Source: Chloroflexota bacterium (GTDB lineage Bacteria > Chloroflexota > Anaerolineae > 4572-78 > J111). From it: DNA of 64,000 nt. The stretch spans positions 1-64,000 of the forward strand of contig BOKF01000008.1 in the NCBI GenBank assembly GCA_016860845.1, written 5' to 3'. Every line of letters begins with the position of its first letter. Position 1 is the first letter of the stretch. Shown here piece by piece: positions 41,524 to 49,615 of the stretch. The notes below the pieces were generated by a model, which saw only the letters and a program-made list of their open reading frames with translations, was not told the origin of the DNA and did no database searches. The position numbers and the translations under genes were made by a program.

Positions 41524-41753
41524 ACTACCTCACACGCAACTAAATAAAGCGAATAAAAAAATTCTTTTGATGAGGCAAAAAGAGTTGACGGCAGATAAAG
41601 CATAGTTTCTAACAATAAGCATAAAGGGAAACACCTTAAACTGATAGTGACACATGTCATCTTCTACAATGACGATTGTAATTTACCCTACAAATTGAGT
41701 TGCCAACTTAACCCACAGGATTTTCCCTTCAATTTAGGACAGACTCGCTCGCT

Positions 41754-41782
41754 TTGACGTAGCTGAACATCCGCGCTATGAT
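41754..41782 (+). promoter_or_regulatory. sigma70-type promoter of the histidine-phosphatase homologue
   Basis: TTGACG (41754-41759), 17-base spacer, TATGAT (41777-41782). Predicted start near 41789, then GGAGG and the ATG at 41809. The remaining upstream gap from 41524 shows no other feature. Confidence 0.65.
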
Positions 41783-41808
41783 GAAATTGAATCAGTGGAG
41801 GACATAGA

Positions 41809-42387
41809 ATGAGATTGGTATACTTTATCACCCACCCGAATGTTGTCATTGACCCGGCAGTACCCGTGCCGCAGTGGTCTCTCTCTGAGCGGGGCAAAGA
41901 ACGGATGAAAGCGTTACTGGCTAAACCCTGGATACCGACCATTGGCTCTGTCTATAGTAGTACAGAACAAAAAGCGATGCATGGGGCGAAGATTTTGGCA
42001 GAGTACCTGGCCCTCGATTATAAAATGGTTAAGGACCTGGGTGAGATTGATCGGTCTTCAACCGGATATTTGCCCCATGGCCAGCATGCCGCCGCCGCAA
42101 GCAAGTTCTTTGCCTATCCCGACAGGAGTACCCTTGGTTGGGAAACGGCCCTGGCGGCGCAGCAGCGTATTATACAAGCAGTAGATAGTCTAGTGGAGCA
42201 AGATAAGGGCAGTCTAAATATTGCTCTTGTGTCTCACGGAGCAGTAGCGACGCTGTATCTTTGTCATCTCAAGGGGTGTCAAATGAGTGAAAAAGAGGGG
42301 CAACCTGGGGCGAGCGGAGGGAATTACTATTGCTTTGAGGCAAAGTCAAAATCCCTGGTGCATGGCTGGCAGCAAATTGATGGATGA
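41809..42387 (+). CDS. histidine-phosphatase (PGM) homologue with altered RHG motif
   Basis: A 192-residue protein of the phosphoglycerate-mutase/histidine-phosphatase fold. The entry motif reads YFITHPNVV where active enzymes have RHG: the His is kept but the preceding Arg is Thr and the Gly is Pro. QWSLSERGKERM is the next typical word; YSSTEQKAMHGAKIL lacks the second conserved Arg; the late SHGAVATLYL supplies the second His. So a phosphatase of changed specificity or a non-catalytic binder is possible. GGAGG precedes the ATG and it has its own promoter. Confidence 0.85.
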   Translation: MRLVYFITHPNVVIDPAVPVPQWSLSERGKERMKALLAKPWIPTIGSVYSSTEQKAMHGAKILAEYLALDYKMVKDLGEIDRSSTGYLPHGQHAAAASKFFAYPDRSTLGWETALAAQQRIIQAVDSLVEQDKGSLNIALVSHGAVATLYLCHLKGCQMSEKEGQPGASGGNYYCFEAKSKSLVHGWQQIDG

Positions 42388-42388
42388 A

Positions 42389-42431
42389 ATTTACCCATCA
42401 AAGCCAGGCAGCAGGTAGGTTGTGGGTAAAT
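42389..42431. repeat. inverted repeat between convergent genes
   Basis: ATTTACCC (42389-42396) pairs with GGGTAAAT (42424-42431) over a 27-base loop, directly after the phosphatase stop. No T-run follows, so a terminator role is uncertain. Confidence 0.35.
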
Positions 42432-42464
42432 TATCGGCGGTGAGCAGCTTATCGGGGCAGAGGA

Positions 42465-43112
42465 TCATTCTACGGCCTTTAAGAAATCGTCTAAATTATG
42501 GCGTACGGCATACGCAGTAGCTTCCGCCCGGTTTGATAAGCCCAATTTATCCAGGATGTTGCTGACATAGTTGCGGACGGTTCCTTCACCCAGGTACAGG
42601 CTGGCGGCAATCTCGCGGTTAGTTTTGCCCTGAGCAATCAGAGCTAACACTTTTAATTCACGGTCTGATAAATCGGCAAAAGCCTCAGATCGGGCCGAGT
42701 CGCGCAGCTTGGCTAAAACCTGGCCGGTAATGCTGGGGTCGAGCATGGCATCCCCCCGAGCTACCGTCTCAATCGCCCGGATCAAGTCATCATTGCCCAC
42801 TTGTTTGAGAACATAACCCACAGCGCCCGCTGAGATAGCATTAAACAGCAAATCATCCTCGGCAAATGAGGTCAGCATAATCACCTTAATTTCGGGATGA
42901 TTTTTTACGATTTCCCGGCAGGCCTCAATCCCACTGCCATCACTGAGACGAATATCCATGACCACCACATCAGGAACGTGCTCGTTAGCCTGTTGAATCG
43001 CCTGGGCCACGCTGCCGGCCTCGGCAACAACCTGCCAGCCCGGCTGGCGCGAGAGCAAATTGTTCAGCCCCAGCCGGACCACTTCGTGATCGTCTACCAC
43101 CATAATCCGCAC
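42465..43112 (-). CDS. LuxR/NarL-family response regulator (LiaR/DevR type)
   Basis: A 215-residue regulator: receiver with IMVVDDHEV, phosphorylation Asp in [19 protein letters not shown] and LKQVGN, then LuxR helix-turn-helix ([51 protein letters not shown]). I prefer the GTG at 43112 because GGAGG lies eight bases upstream; an ATG 19 codons earlier has none. It is divergent from a GAF histidine kinase of the matching HisKA_3 type at 43272, its likely partner. Confidence 0.93.
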   Translation of the reverse strand: MRIMVVDDHEVVRLGLNNLLSRQPGWQVVAEAGSVAQAIQQANEHVPDVVVMDIRLSDGSGIEACREIVKNHPEIKVIMLTSFAEDDLLFNAISAGAVGYVLKQVGNDDLIRAIETVARGDAMLDPSITGQVLAKLRDSARSEAFADLSDRELKVLALIAQGKTNREIAASLYLGEGTVRNYVSNILDKLGLSNRAEATAYAVRHNLDDFLKAVE

Positions 43113-43175
43113 AGAAATCGCCTCCAAATTATTGTCTCTAATTATGGAATCGTTTAGCTTCACTGTCAAATTAGT

Positions 43176-43249
43176 CCGAAATTCGTAAGTTTCAAATTCG
43201 GCTGTTTAATGATACAATAAATACTTGTCACCCAATTGATCTGTCAATT
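43176..43249. promoter_or_regulatory. dyads in the divergent regulator/kinase intergenic region
   Basis: Two inverted repeats: CCGAAATT...AAATTCGG across 43176-43201, and AATTGA-TCTG-TCAATT (43234-43249, 6-bp arms). A TACAAT hexamer at 43212-43217 could be a plus-strand -10. They sit where autoregulation by the LuxR-type regulator would act. Confidence 0.4.
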
Positions 43250-43271
43250 AAAAATGTTGGTAGATTTCAAG

Positions 43272-44435
43272 ATGTCAAAAGATACGCAGCCATTAGATCC
43301 GCAGCTAAAAGCCCTCAGTGAAGCTACCCAGGCAGTTACCTCTGAACTATCCCTGGAACAGGTTTTACAAAGGATTGCTCAGGCGGCTCGCACCCTGATT
43401 AACGCCAAGTTCGCCGCTCTGGGCGTGCATGATGGGCATGGTCACCTGTCGCGCTTTATCACTGCTGGCCTCGATCCGAAAATTCATCAAAAAATAGGCC
43501 CCTTGCCGACCGGGTTGGGGTTACTGGGACATTTTCTGCACAAGGGCGAGTCGCTGATTGTCAATGACATGGCTCATCATCCGGCTGCCGCCGGTTTTCC
43601 CAAGAATCATCCGATAATGAACAGTCTGCTGGGGGTGCCAATCTTTTCAAAGGGAGAATTATTGGGTGCGCTTTACTTAACTGACAAACTAGATGGCTCC
43701 GAATTTACCGAAACCGACCGGCAGTTAATTGAAATGCTGGCCCTTCACGCCGCTATTGCGCTCGAAAATGCTCATCTCTATGAAAAAACTCAGCGCCTGG
43801 CCGTATTGGAGGAGCGAGATCGCTTTGCCCGGGATTTGCACGACGGTATCATTCAGGCCATCTATGGGGTTGGATTGATCCTGGACAATGCCAAGGCTCT
43901 TATTTCACCCGATAACGAGTCGGCCCGTGAACAAATTGATGTGAGCTTGAAAAGCATGGCCGTTATTATCAACGACCTGCGCAACTACATTTTTGATTTG
44001 CGGCCGCAGGCTATCAAATCTAAAGGGTTATATGCCCGTTTGGAAGGTTTGATTAAAGAGCTAAAAGTGAACACTTTGCTGCCCATCCAGGTAGAAATTG
44101 ACCCGGATATCAATAGTTATGTAACTGACGCGCAGAGCAGCCATATTTTCCACATCGCCCATGAGGCGCTCTCCAATGCTGCCCGCCACGCTCGCCCTAA
44201 AAGAATCGCCCTGAGTCTCACGCGTCAAGATGATATATTGACTCTGCGCGTTGAAGACGACGGGAAGGGCTTCGAACTGCCTAACACCGTGGCCCACGGC
44301 CATCATGGCCTGTCCAATATGTACAAACGCGCCTCGATTATGAACGCCAATCTCCATATTGAGAGTACCTCTCAGCGGGGCACCTCTCTGACGCTGACCC
44401 TGACCGGAGTGTCGAAACAGCCAGAACCGGCCTGA
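43272..44435 (+). CDS. GAF sensor histidine kinase, HisKA_3 type
   Basis: A 387-residue soluble kinase: one GAF domain (about 20-170, ending in HAAIALENAHLYEKTQ), HisKA_3 with LEERDRFARDLHDGIIQAIYGVGLIL, and an ATPase with HEALSNAARHARP and EDDGKGFEL. This is the DevS/LiaS-like layout that pairs with LuxR-type regulators, and the gene is divergent from such a regulator. No heme-type His is obvious in the GAF part. Start uncertain: ATG 43272 is preferred, in-frame ATG 43254 and TTG 43236 are possible. Signal unknown. Confidence 0.9.
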   Translation: MSKDTQPLDPQLKALSEATQAVTSELSLEQVLQRIAQAARTLINAKFAALGVHDGHGHLSRFITAGLDPKIHQKIGPLPTGLGLLGHFLHKGESLIVNDMAHHPAAAGFPKNHPIMNSLLGVPIFSKGELLGALYLTDKLDGSEFTETDRQLIEMLALHAAIALENAHLYEKTQRLAVLEERDRFARDLHDGIIQAIYGVGLILDNAKALISPDNESAREQIDVSLKSMAVIINDLRNYIFDLRPQAIKSKGLYARLEGLIKELKVNTLLPIQVEIDPDINSYVTDAQSSHIFHIAHEALSNAARHARPKRIALSLTRQDDILTLRVEDDGKGFELPNTVAHGHHGLSNMYKRASIMNANLHIESTSQRGTSLTLTLTGVSKQPEPA

Positions 44436-44487
44436 AAACGGCCAAATATGGACCGGATTTAGATCAAGATTCCAAGGAACAGGCTTA

Positions 44488-45159
44488 ATGACGAAACTTC
44501 CTTTTGACGCCATCATTTTTGACCACGATGGCACTTTGGTTGATACCGAACGCGCCGATTTAGAAACCTGCCGTATTTTATATCAAGAGCATGACGTCCC
44601 CTTCTCTATAGATTACTGGGCTAAACATATCGTAGGTTATATGGGCGGCTATGACCGGGTGTTGAACGATCTGACCAGCCGGAATGGTCATGGGCCAACT
44701 CGGGCCCGGGTCTTGGAGCGTTTCAAAGAATTATGGGACATCACCTCTGAAAACGTCGAACTCATGCCGGGAGTCATTCCGCTCCTGGCGCAGTTGCACG
44801 CCGCCGGTTATCCTATGGCTGTCGCCACTGCTTCAGACCGGGAATGGGTCAAACGCTGGTTCAGCCGGTTCGAGTTGTGGCCCTATTTCCAGGCCATCGC
44901 CACCGGCGACGATGTGGTTCATAACAAACCGGCCCCCGACGTTTATCTTTTTGCTGCTGCTCAACTGGGGGTTGCCCCGGAACGCTGCCTGGTATTTGAG
45001 GATTCCCTGCCCGGAGTGGCTGCTGCCAAAGCCGCCGGCATGCGCGTTGTTGCTGTCTCCAGCCCCCATACCAAACAACTGGATTACAGCACAGCGGATA
45101 TGATCATTGACACTTTGGAAACCGTGACCGCCGCATGGATTGAAACTCTAACCTTTTGA
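44488..45159 (+). CDS. HAD-superfamily phosphatase/phosphomutase-like hydrolase
   Basis: A 223-residue HAD hydrolase of subfamily IA: nucleophile motif FDHDGTLVDTE (Asp12, Asp14), a helical cap (about 20-85), motif II VATAS, Lys in HNKPAPDVYLFAA, and motif IV VFEDSLPGVAAAKAAGM. This composition is typical of beta-phosphoglucomutase and sugar-phosphate phosphatases such as YniC. AAGGAAC precedes the ATG. It ends ten bases before the glycosidase-like gene, so a sugar role is plausible. Confidence 0.92.
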   Translation: MTKLPFDAIIFDHDGTLVDTERADLETCRILYQEHDVPFSIDYWAKHIVGYMGGYDRVLNDLTSRNGHGPTRARVLERFKELWDITSENVELMPGVIPLLAQLHAAGYPMAVATASDREWVKRWFSRFELWPYFQAIATGDDVVHNKPAPDVYLFAAAQLGVAPERCLVFEDSLPGVAAAKAAGMRVVAVSSPHTKQLDYSTADMIIDTLETVTAAWIETLTF

Positions 45160-45169
45160 GGAAACAACT

Positions 45170-47038
45170 ATGCCAACCTACTTTGAGTCTGCCACCGTCC
45201 CCTTGCTTGCAGCCGAATTTCCTTATTTTCGTTTGCCGCGAGAGAAATGGGAACTGATGCTGACCCGGCTGCGGCAGATGGGCGTCAACGCGCTGACCCT
45301 GACCCTGCCCTGGGGCTTCCATGAAACTGAGCCGGGCACGGTTGACTTGACCGGCTCAACCAACAGCCGGCGAGATGGTGCCGGCCTGGTGCAGCTCTGC
45401 GCCGCGCTGAATTTTGTTTGTATCCTCAAGCCCGGTCCTTATACCGGCGACGGCGTGCTAGGCCAGGGCCTGCCCATCTGGCTGCTCCACCAGAGTGACG
45501 ATCTGGAGACTGCCCTGCCGGAGGCGGTGAACCATTGGTTCAGAGCTTTGAGCCGGATGCTGACCGGCCAGCAGTGGCCCGACGGCCCGATTGTCGCGCT
45601 GCACGTCGAGAGCGAGCCAGGCGAAGCAAGTTCTCCAGCGCTCAGCCCGCAGCTTACCGAAGTCAAATGGCCTATCTGGCTGCGCAAACATTATGAGGGA
45701 ATTGAAGCCTTGAATGCTGCCTACGGGACTGCCTACCGCACGGTCAACCAGGTCAGTTTCCCCACAGATTGGGCGACAGCCAGCACGCCTCAGGCCGAGG
45801 ATGCCCGCACTTTTCTGGAAACGACCCGGCATGAGAGCCAGTCCAGCTACCGTCAAATCTTGCTCGATCAGGGCTGGCAGGTTCCTATCTATCTCGCCGG
45901 AGAGGCTGGCCCGCCTCTGCAAAATTTCAACCTGACCAATCCCGCTGACCTGGCCGCTTTGAGCCAGCCTCAAAAAACACGAAGCTCGAGCGCTTGGCTC
46001 AATCTCCAACAGCCGTTCCAGGTGGATCCCGACGCGGCTGACGTGGGGCGCGGCCCGGTTTGGGCGGCCGGCGCTCCCATTCGCGCCGACGGCTCAGCCC
46101 GTCCCTCGTTCTGGCAGGTCCGGCGGCGCCTGTGGTCGCAAGTTTTGCCGGAAGTTCAGCGGGATGACCAAACCCTGCGGGTTACCTGGAAAAATGGTCA
46201 CATCGTCACCCGTAGCGGCGACGCTTCCTTGAAGCTTGAGCTGTCACCCAGCGCCAGGGTAGTCTACCGCTTGCGCTTTTCAGGGGAACTTGTCGCCGAG
46301 GCTACCCTGAAGGCCAGCCGGGGAAAATTGACCGGCTGGTACCAGGCCGAGGATGCCGCCGGCCAAACCGACCTGGTCTTGATCCTGAACGATGCCGCCG
46401 CGCCCTTGAGCGATTTTCCTCTCACCTACCTGAGTCACTTGCTGGCCGCCCAGGCCCAGAGTTTGAGCCGCAGCGCGGCGCTGGCGGTTTCCCTGGCCGA
46501 GACTCTGGCCTCTGGCGAAGCAAATTCCACCGCCGCTGCCCCGGCCCGTCCTCCCAAAACTTCCTACATTTTGGAGGAATCGCGGCGGGGTTTGCGGGAA
46601 GCGGATGCGGCGCTGCGTAAGGCGCTGACTTCCATCAGCGCCTTGGAAGGTGGTTTTGCCACGATCCTGGGCAAAGAGACATCTGGACCGGCTGTAGCCC
46701 CGTTAGCTATCAGTCCGGCCATCTTTGAAGGCCAGGCGCGGGAGGTGCTGACCGAACTGGGCGCTGCCTGCGCCAAGATTGGGCCGTCGCTGCAAGCGGC
46801 GGCAGACGAGGTCCAGCGCACGACGACCGCGCTGGATGGTTTTACCGTAGCCCAGTACCAGCAGAGTTATACCCTGGCTACGGCAGCCGCTCGCGCTGCA
46901 CGAGAGCCGCTGCTGGAAATGATTGCTTTACTCCGGCTGGAGATTGCCGCCGAGCGGCTACCCCTGGTAGCCTGGCGGGTCCACAACCAGGTACAGGAGC
47001 TGGCCGAAAACCTGCGCTGGGGGGTATTGCGCCCGTAA
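45170..47038 (+). CDS. GH35/GH42-like glycoside hydrolase homologue
   Basis: A 622-residue protein whose first 270 residues resemble the TIM barrel of GH35 beta-galactosidases: EFPYFRLPREKWELMLTRLRQMGVNALTLTLPWGFHE, VCILKPGPYTGDG, and GPIVALHVESEPGE. In GH35 the last motif reads ENEYG; here it is ESEPG, so the acid/base Glu (about 149) remains but the neighbouring Asn is Ser. The nucleophile was not identified. The second half has a beta segment and then long Ala/Leu-rich helices with a TAAAARA-type composition, not a normal GH35 domain. No signal peptide, so it is probably cytoplasmic. Starts ten bases after the HAD gene. Confidence 0.75.
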   Translation: MPTYFESATVPLLAAEFPYFRLPREKWELMLTRLRQMGVNALTLTLPWGFHETEPGTVDLTGSTNSRRDGAGLVQLCAALNFVCILKPGPYTGDGVLGQGLPIWLLHQSDDLETALPEAVNHWFRALSRMLTGQQWPDGPIVALHVESEPGEASSPALSPQLTEVKWPIWLRKHYEGIEALNAAYGTAYRTVNQVSFPTDWATASTPQAEDARTFLETTRHESQSSYRQILLDQGWQVPIYLAGEAGPPLQNFNLTNPADLAALSQPQKTRSSSAWLNLQQPFQVDPDAADVGRGPVWAAGAPIRADGSARPSFWQVRRRLWSQVLPEVQRDDQTLRVTWKNGHIVTRSGDASLKLELSPSARVVYRLRFSGELVAEATLKASRGKLTGWYQAEDAAGQTDLVLILNDAAAPLSDFPLTYLSHLLAAQAQSLSRSAALAVSLAETLASGEANSTAAAPARPPKTSYILEESRRGLREADAALRKALTSISALEGGFATILGKETSGPAVAPLAISPAIFEGQAREVLTELGAACAKIGPSLQAAADEVQRTTTALDGFTVAQYQQSYTLATAAARAAREPLLEMIALLRLEIAAERLPLVAWRVHNQVQELAENLRWGVLRP

Positions 47039-47048
47039 TCGTTCACAC

Positions 47049-47441
47049 TTATCCTGGAAAGATGTACTCCACCTCGTCGAACGAATTGACGGCAAAGGCA
47101 TAAAAAAAGCGTAAGAGAGTTTGGCCCGTATTGCGAATACCGTGGGCGGCATTACCTGGAATAAATACGGCTGTGCCGACTCCCACAGGATATTCAACTC
47201 CGTCAATCGCCACCATACCCTCGCCCGCCAACAGGTAATACAGTTCCGGCGGACGGTGGCGATGAACTTTGAGCTGGTTGCCGGGCCTAATTTCGGCCAC
47301 ACCGGCGGTTAGAGCCTCAGTCGAGGTGCGCTCGGCGCTAAAAAGGGTCCGCCACTGCACTCGACCGTGCAGTTCATCATCCCAACCTTCTTCACAGCCA
47401 GCCTTATGCAAAATAACGGGTTTATTTTGAGTCATTGCCAC
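47049..47441 (-). CDS. cupin-domain protein
   Basis: A 130-residue single-domain cupin: first motif HRHRPPELYYLLAGEGMV, second motif GTAVFIPGNAAHGIRNTG. It probably binds a divalent metal; typical relatives are sugar isomerases, dioxygenases or small sensors. Start is GTG with GGAG six bases upstream. It follows the beta-hydroxyacid dehydrogenase gene by 15 bases, so it is the last gene of a sugar/organic-acid-type unit read right to left, and is convergent with the glycosidase homologue. Confidence 0.87.
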   Translation of the reverse strand: MAMTQNKPVILHKAGCEEGWDDELHGRVQWRTLFSAERTSTEALTAGVAEIRPGNQLKVHRHRPPELYYLLAGEGMVAIDGVEYPVGVGTAVFIPGNAAHGIRNTGQTLLRFFYAFAVNSFDEVEYIFPG

Positions 47442-47456
47442 TTGTTTCTCCAGCCC

Positions 47457-48368
47457 CTACACCGTCAGTGTTTCTGGGAAACCCGGGGCACGCAAGTCGG
47501 TGTTGAGCGCGTCCTCCAACAGCTTCACCACCTGCGACGACCAGGCATTGCCACCATATTGGGATTTGGCCCGGATGAATATCTGCTCTACCAAGCCCGC
47601 TAATTCCAGCGGCACGCCAAACTCGCGGCCGAGTTGGTGCGCCAGGTAAAGGTCCTTGCAGGCCAGATCCATAGTGAAGCCAATATTGTAGCTGCCGTTC
47701 AAGATAAGCTGGCTTTCCGTCTCGTGGACAAAGCTGTTGCCTGAACTGGCCTTGATAACTTCAAAGGTCTGGGCCAAATCGAGGCCGCCGCGTTTAGCCA
47801 GCATCAACGCCTCGCCCGCCGCTACCAGATGAATAAAGGCCAGCATATTGGTTATGACTTTAATCACCGCAGCGCTGCCCAACGGGCCTATATGAAATAC
47901 TTTGCCCCCCATCGCCTGCAGGGCAGGTAGATGCGCCTCAAAGATAGGGACATCACCCCCGACCAGAACCGTGATTTCTCCTGAAGCGGCTTTATGAACT
48001 CCGCCGGTCACTGGCGCTTCGAGGCAGGCAATGCTTTTTTCTGCCGCTAGCGCGGCCAGGCGTTTAAGCTCATGCAGGTCATTCGTGCTCATATCAACCC
48101 AGGTGCCACCGGGTTTAAGCCCCGCTAGAATGCCGTTTTCCCCGGTTACTACGGCGGTAACCGCTGCCGGAGAGGGCAGGCAGGTAAAAACGCTGTCTGC
48201 GGCTTCGGCTACCTGTTTGGGCGAGGCCGCCCAACCCGCGCCGGCAGCCAGCAGACCGGCTGCCGCTTCTTTGTTGAGATCATGCACCGTCACTTGAAAG
48301 CCGGCCCGAAGCAAGCTGCCGGCCAGATGCACTCCAAGATTGCCTACACCGATAAAGCCAAGTTTCAT
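47457..48368 (-). CDS. beta-hydroxyacid dehydrogenase (3-hydroxyisobutyrate/tartronate-semialdehyde reductase family)
   Basis: A 303-residue NAD(P)-dependent dehydrogenase: Rossmann start MKLGFIGVGNLGVHLAGSLLRAG, TCLPSPAAV, the substrate motif DMSTND, EAPVTGGVHKAASGEITVLVGG, and the catalytic Lys in VIKVITNMLAF. Likely reduces or oxidises a 3-hydroxy acid or aldonate derivative in the cytoplasm. The ATG at 48368 is preferred because AGAGGA precedes it; an earlier ATG overlaps the upstream stop. Next to an enolase-superfamily sugar-acid enzyme and a cupin, a pathway for sugar acids is suggested. Confidence 0.92.
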   Translation of the reverse strand: MKLGFIGVGNLGVHLAGSLLRAGFQVTVHDLNKEAAAGLLAAGAGWAASPKQVAEAADSVFTCLPSPAAVTAVVTGENGILAGLKPGGTWVDMSTNDLHELKRLAALAAEKSIACLEAPVTGGVHKAASGEITVLVGGDVPIFEAHLPALQAMGGKVFHIGPLGSAAVIKVITNMLAFIHLVAAGEALMLAKRGGLDLAQTFEVIKASSGNSFVHETESQLILNGSYNIGFTMDLACKDLYLAHQLGREFGVPLELAGLVEQIFIRAKSQYGGNAWSSQVVKLLEDALNTDLRAPGFPETLTV

Positions 48369-48382
48369 CGTTGGGTTTCCTC

Positions 48383-49573
48383 TCATTGATAAACCGGTCT
48401 ATCCAACATATCCAGATGAAGCTTTTTGCCAGTGTAAGGATACTTGGCGGCAACGTCTTCGTTCAGCTCAACTCCTAGTCCGGGTTTGCTTGGTGGAATA
48501 ATATAACCATCCTGCCACTGAATCGGCTCCTTTAGAATTTCTGCGTGGAAACCGCCCCAGGTTTGAATACTCTCCTGGATCAAAAAATTGGGACTACAAG
48601 TGCTGATTTGAATATCGGCCGCCCCCGAAATCGGCCCGCAGTATAAGTGGGGCGCAATCTGGGCATAAAACGCCTCGGCCATACCGGCGATTTTCTTGGC
48701 CTCCAGAATTCCACCGACTCTCCCTAATGCCATTTGCAGGATAGAGGCCGCCTGCTTCTCCAACACTCTGGCAAATTCATACTTGGTGGTTAGCCTTTCG
48801 CCGGTAGCAATGGGGATGCTGGTTTGGCGGGCGACCCTGGCCATTTCATTTAGATTTTCAGGCGGCACAGGTTCCTCAAACCATAAGGGATCGAACTTTT
48901 CTAACCGCCTGGCTAAACGGATCGCGCCGGAGGTTGTCATCTGGCCGTGCGTCCCGAAGAGCAAATCGCATTGACCGCCGACAGCTTCACGGACGGTTTT
49001 GACGAACTTCTCAGTGTGGTCAAGCGCCGGCAGGGAGAGCTGTCTGGGATCAAAGGCTGAGTAAGGGCCAACCGGGTCAAACTTGACGGCCGTAAACCCT
49101 CGTTTAACATATTCAGCCGCTCTTTCGGCCGCCAATTCAGGGTCATTGTATACGTTCGTTTTATCTGCTTCTTCGGGGTAGAGGTACGTGTAAGACCGCA
49201 ACTTTTCGTGAACTTGGCCTCCCAGCAGTTCATAGATGGGCTTATTGAGTTCCTTGCCCACAATGTCCCAGCAAGCCATTTCAATGCCGCTTAGAACGCC
49301 TAGAAGTGACGGGTCCGGTCGCTGGGTATATCCGCTCGAATAAACGATGCGCCACAGCCGCTCAATTTGGAAAGGATCTGTTCCGATCACATATCTGGCG
49401 CAGACATCCTCAATCATCCGAGCCACAATCTGAGGGTGAAAGGGTACAGAATAGACTTCACCATACCCCACTAGCTGGTGATCAGTCGTAAGCTTCAGAA
49501 ATATCCAGTAAAGCCCGCCAAAATGTGGTGGAGGATTCCCAACAACATAAGTTTTGACATCGGTAATTTTCAT
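48383..49573 (-). CDS. mandelate racemase/muconate lactonizing enzyme-family protein
   Basis: A 396-residue enolase-superfamily protein: N-terminal capping domain, then a barrel with AVKFDP (KxD type base), FGTHGQMT, WFEEPVPPEN (metal Glu), GERLTT and APHLYCGPI (late His). Where most members have a metal-binding Asp, GTHGQ has Gly. GalD, ManD, galactarate dehydratase or D-galactarolactone cycloisomerase are the nearest candidates; the last-named group shares GTHGQ as far as I recall. It probably dehydrates or isomerises a sugar acid. The dehydrogenase gene follows with 14 bases between, so they share a message. Confidence 0.88.
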   Translation of the reverse strand: MKITDVKTYVVGNPPPHFGGLYWIFLKLTTDHQLVGYGEVYSVPFHPQIVARMIEDVCARYVIGTDPFQIERLWRIVYSSGYTQRPDPSLLGVLSGIEMACWDIVGKELNKPIYELLGGQVHEKLRSYTYLYPEEADKTNVYNDPELAAERAAEYVKRGFTAVKFDPVGPYSAFDPRQLSLPALDHTEKFVKTVREAVGGQCDLLFGTHGQMTTSGAIRLARRLEKFDPLWFEEPVPPENLNEMARVARQTSIPIATGERLTTKYEFARVLEKQAASILQMALGRVGGILEAKKIAGMAEAFYAQIAPHLYCGPISGAADIQISTCSPNFLIQESIQTWGGFHAEILKEPIQWQDGYIIPPSKPGLGVELNEDVAAKYPYTGKKLHLDMLDRPVYQ

Positions 49574-49615
49574 AAATAATCCAGGCTTGAAGTTAACTCC
49601 TGTTGTGCCGCCGCC

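Noticed and set aside
41648..41659. TGACA-CA-TGTCA dyad in the gap before the phosphatase homologue
   Set aside because: Only 5-bp arms and about 100 bases upstream of the promoter; too weak to call an operator.
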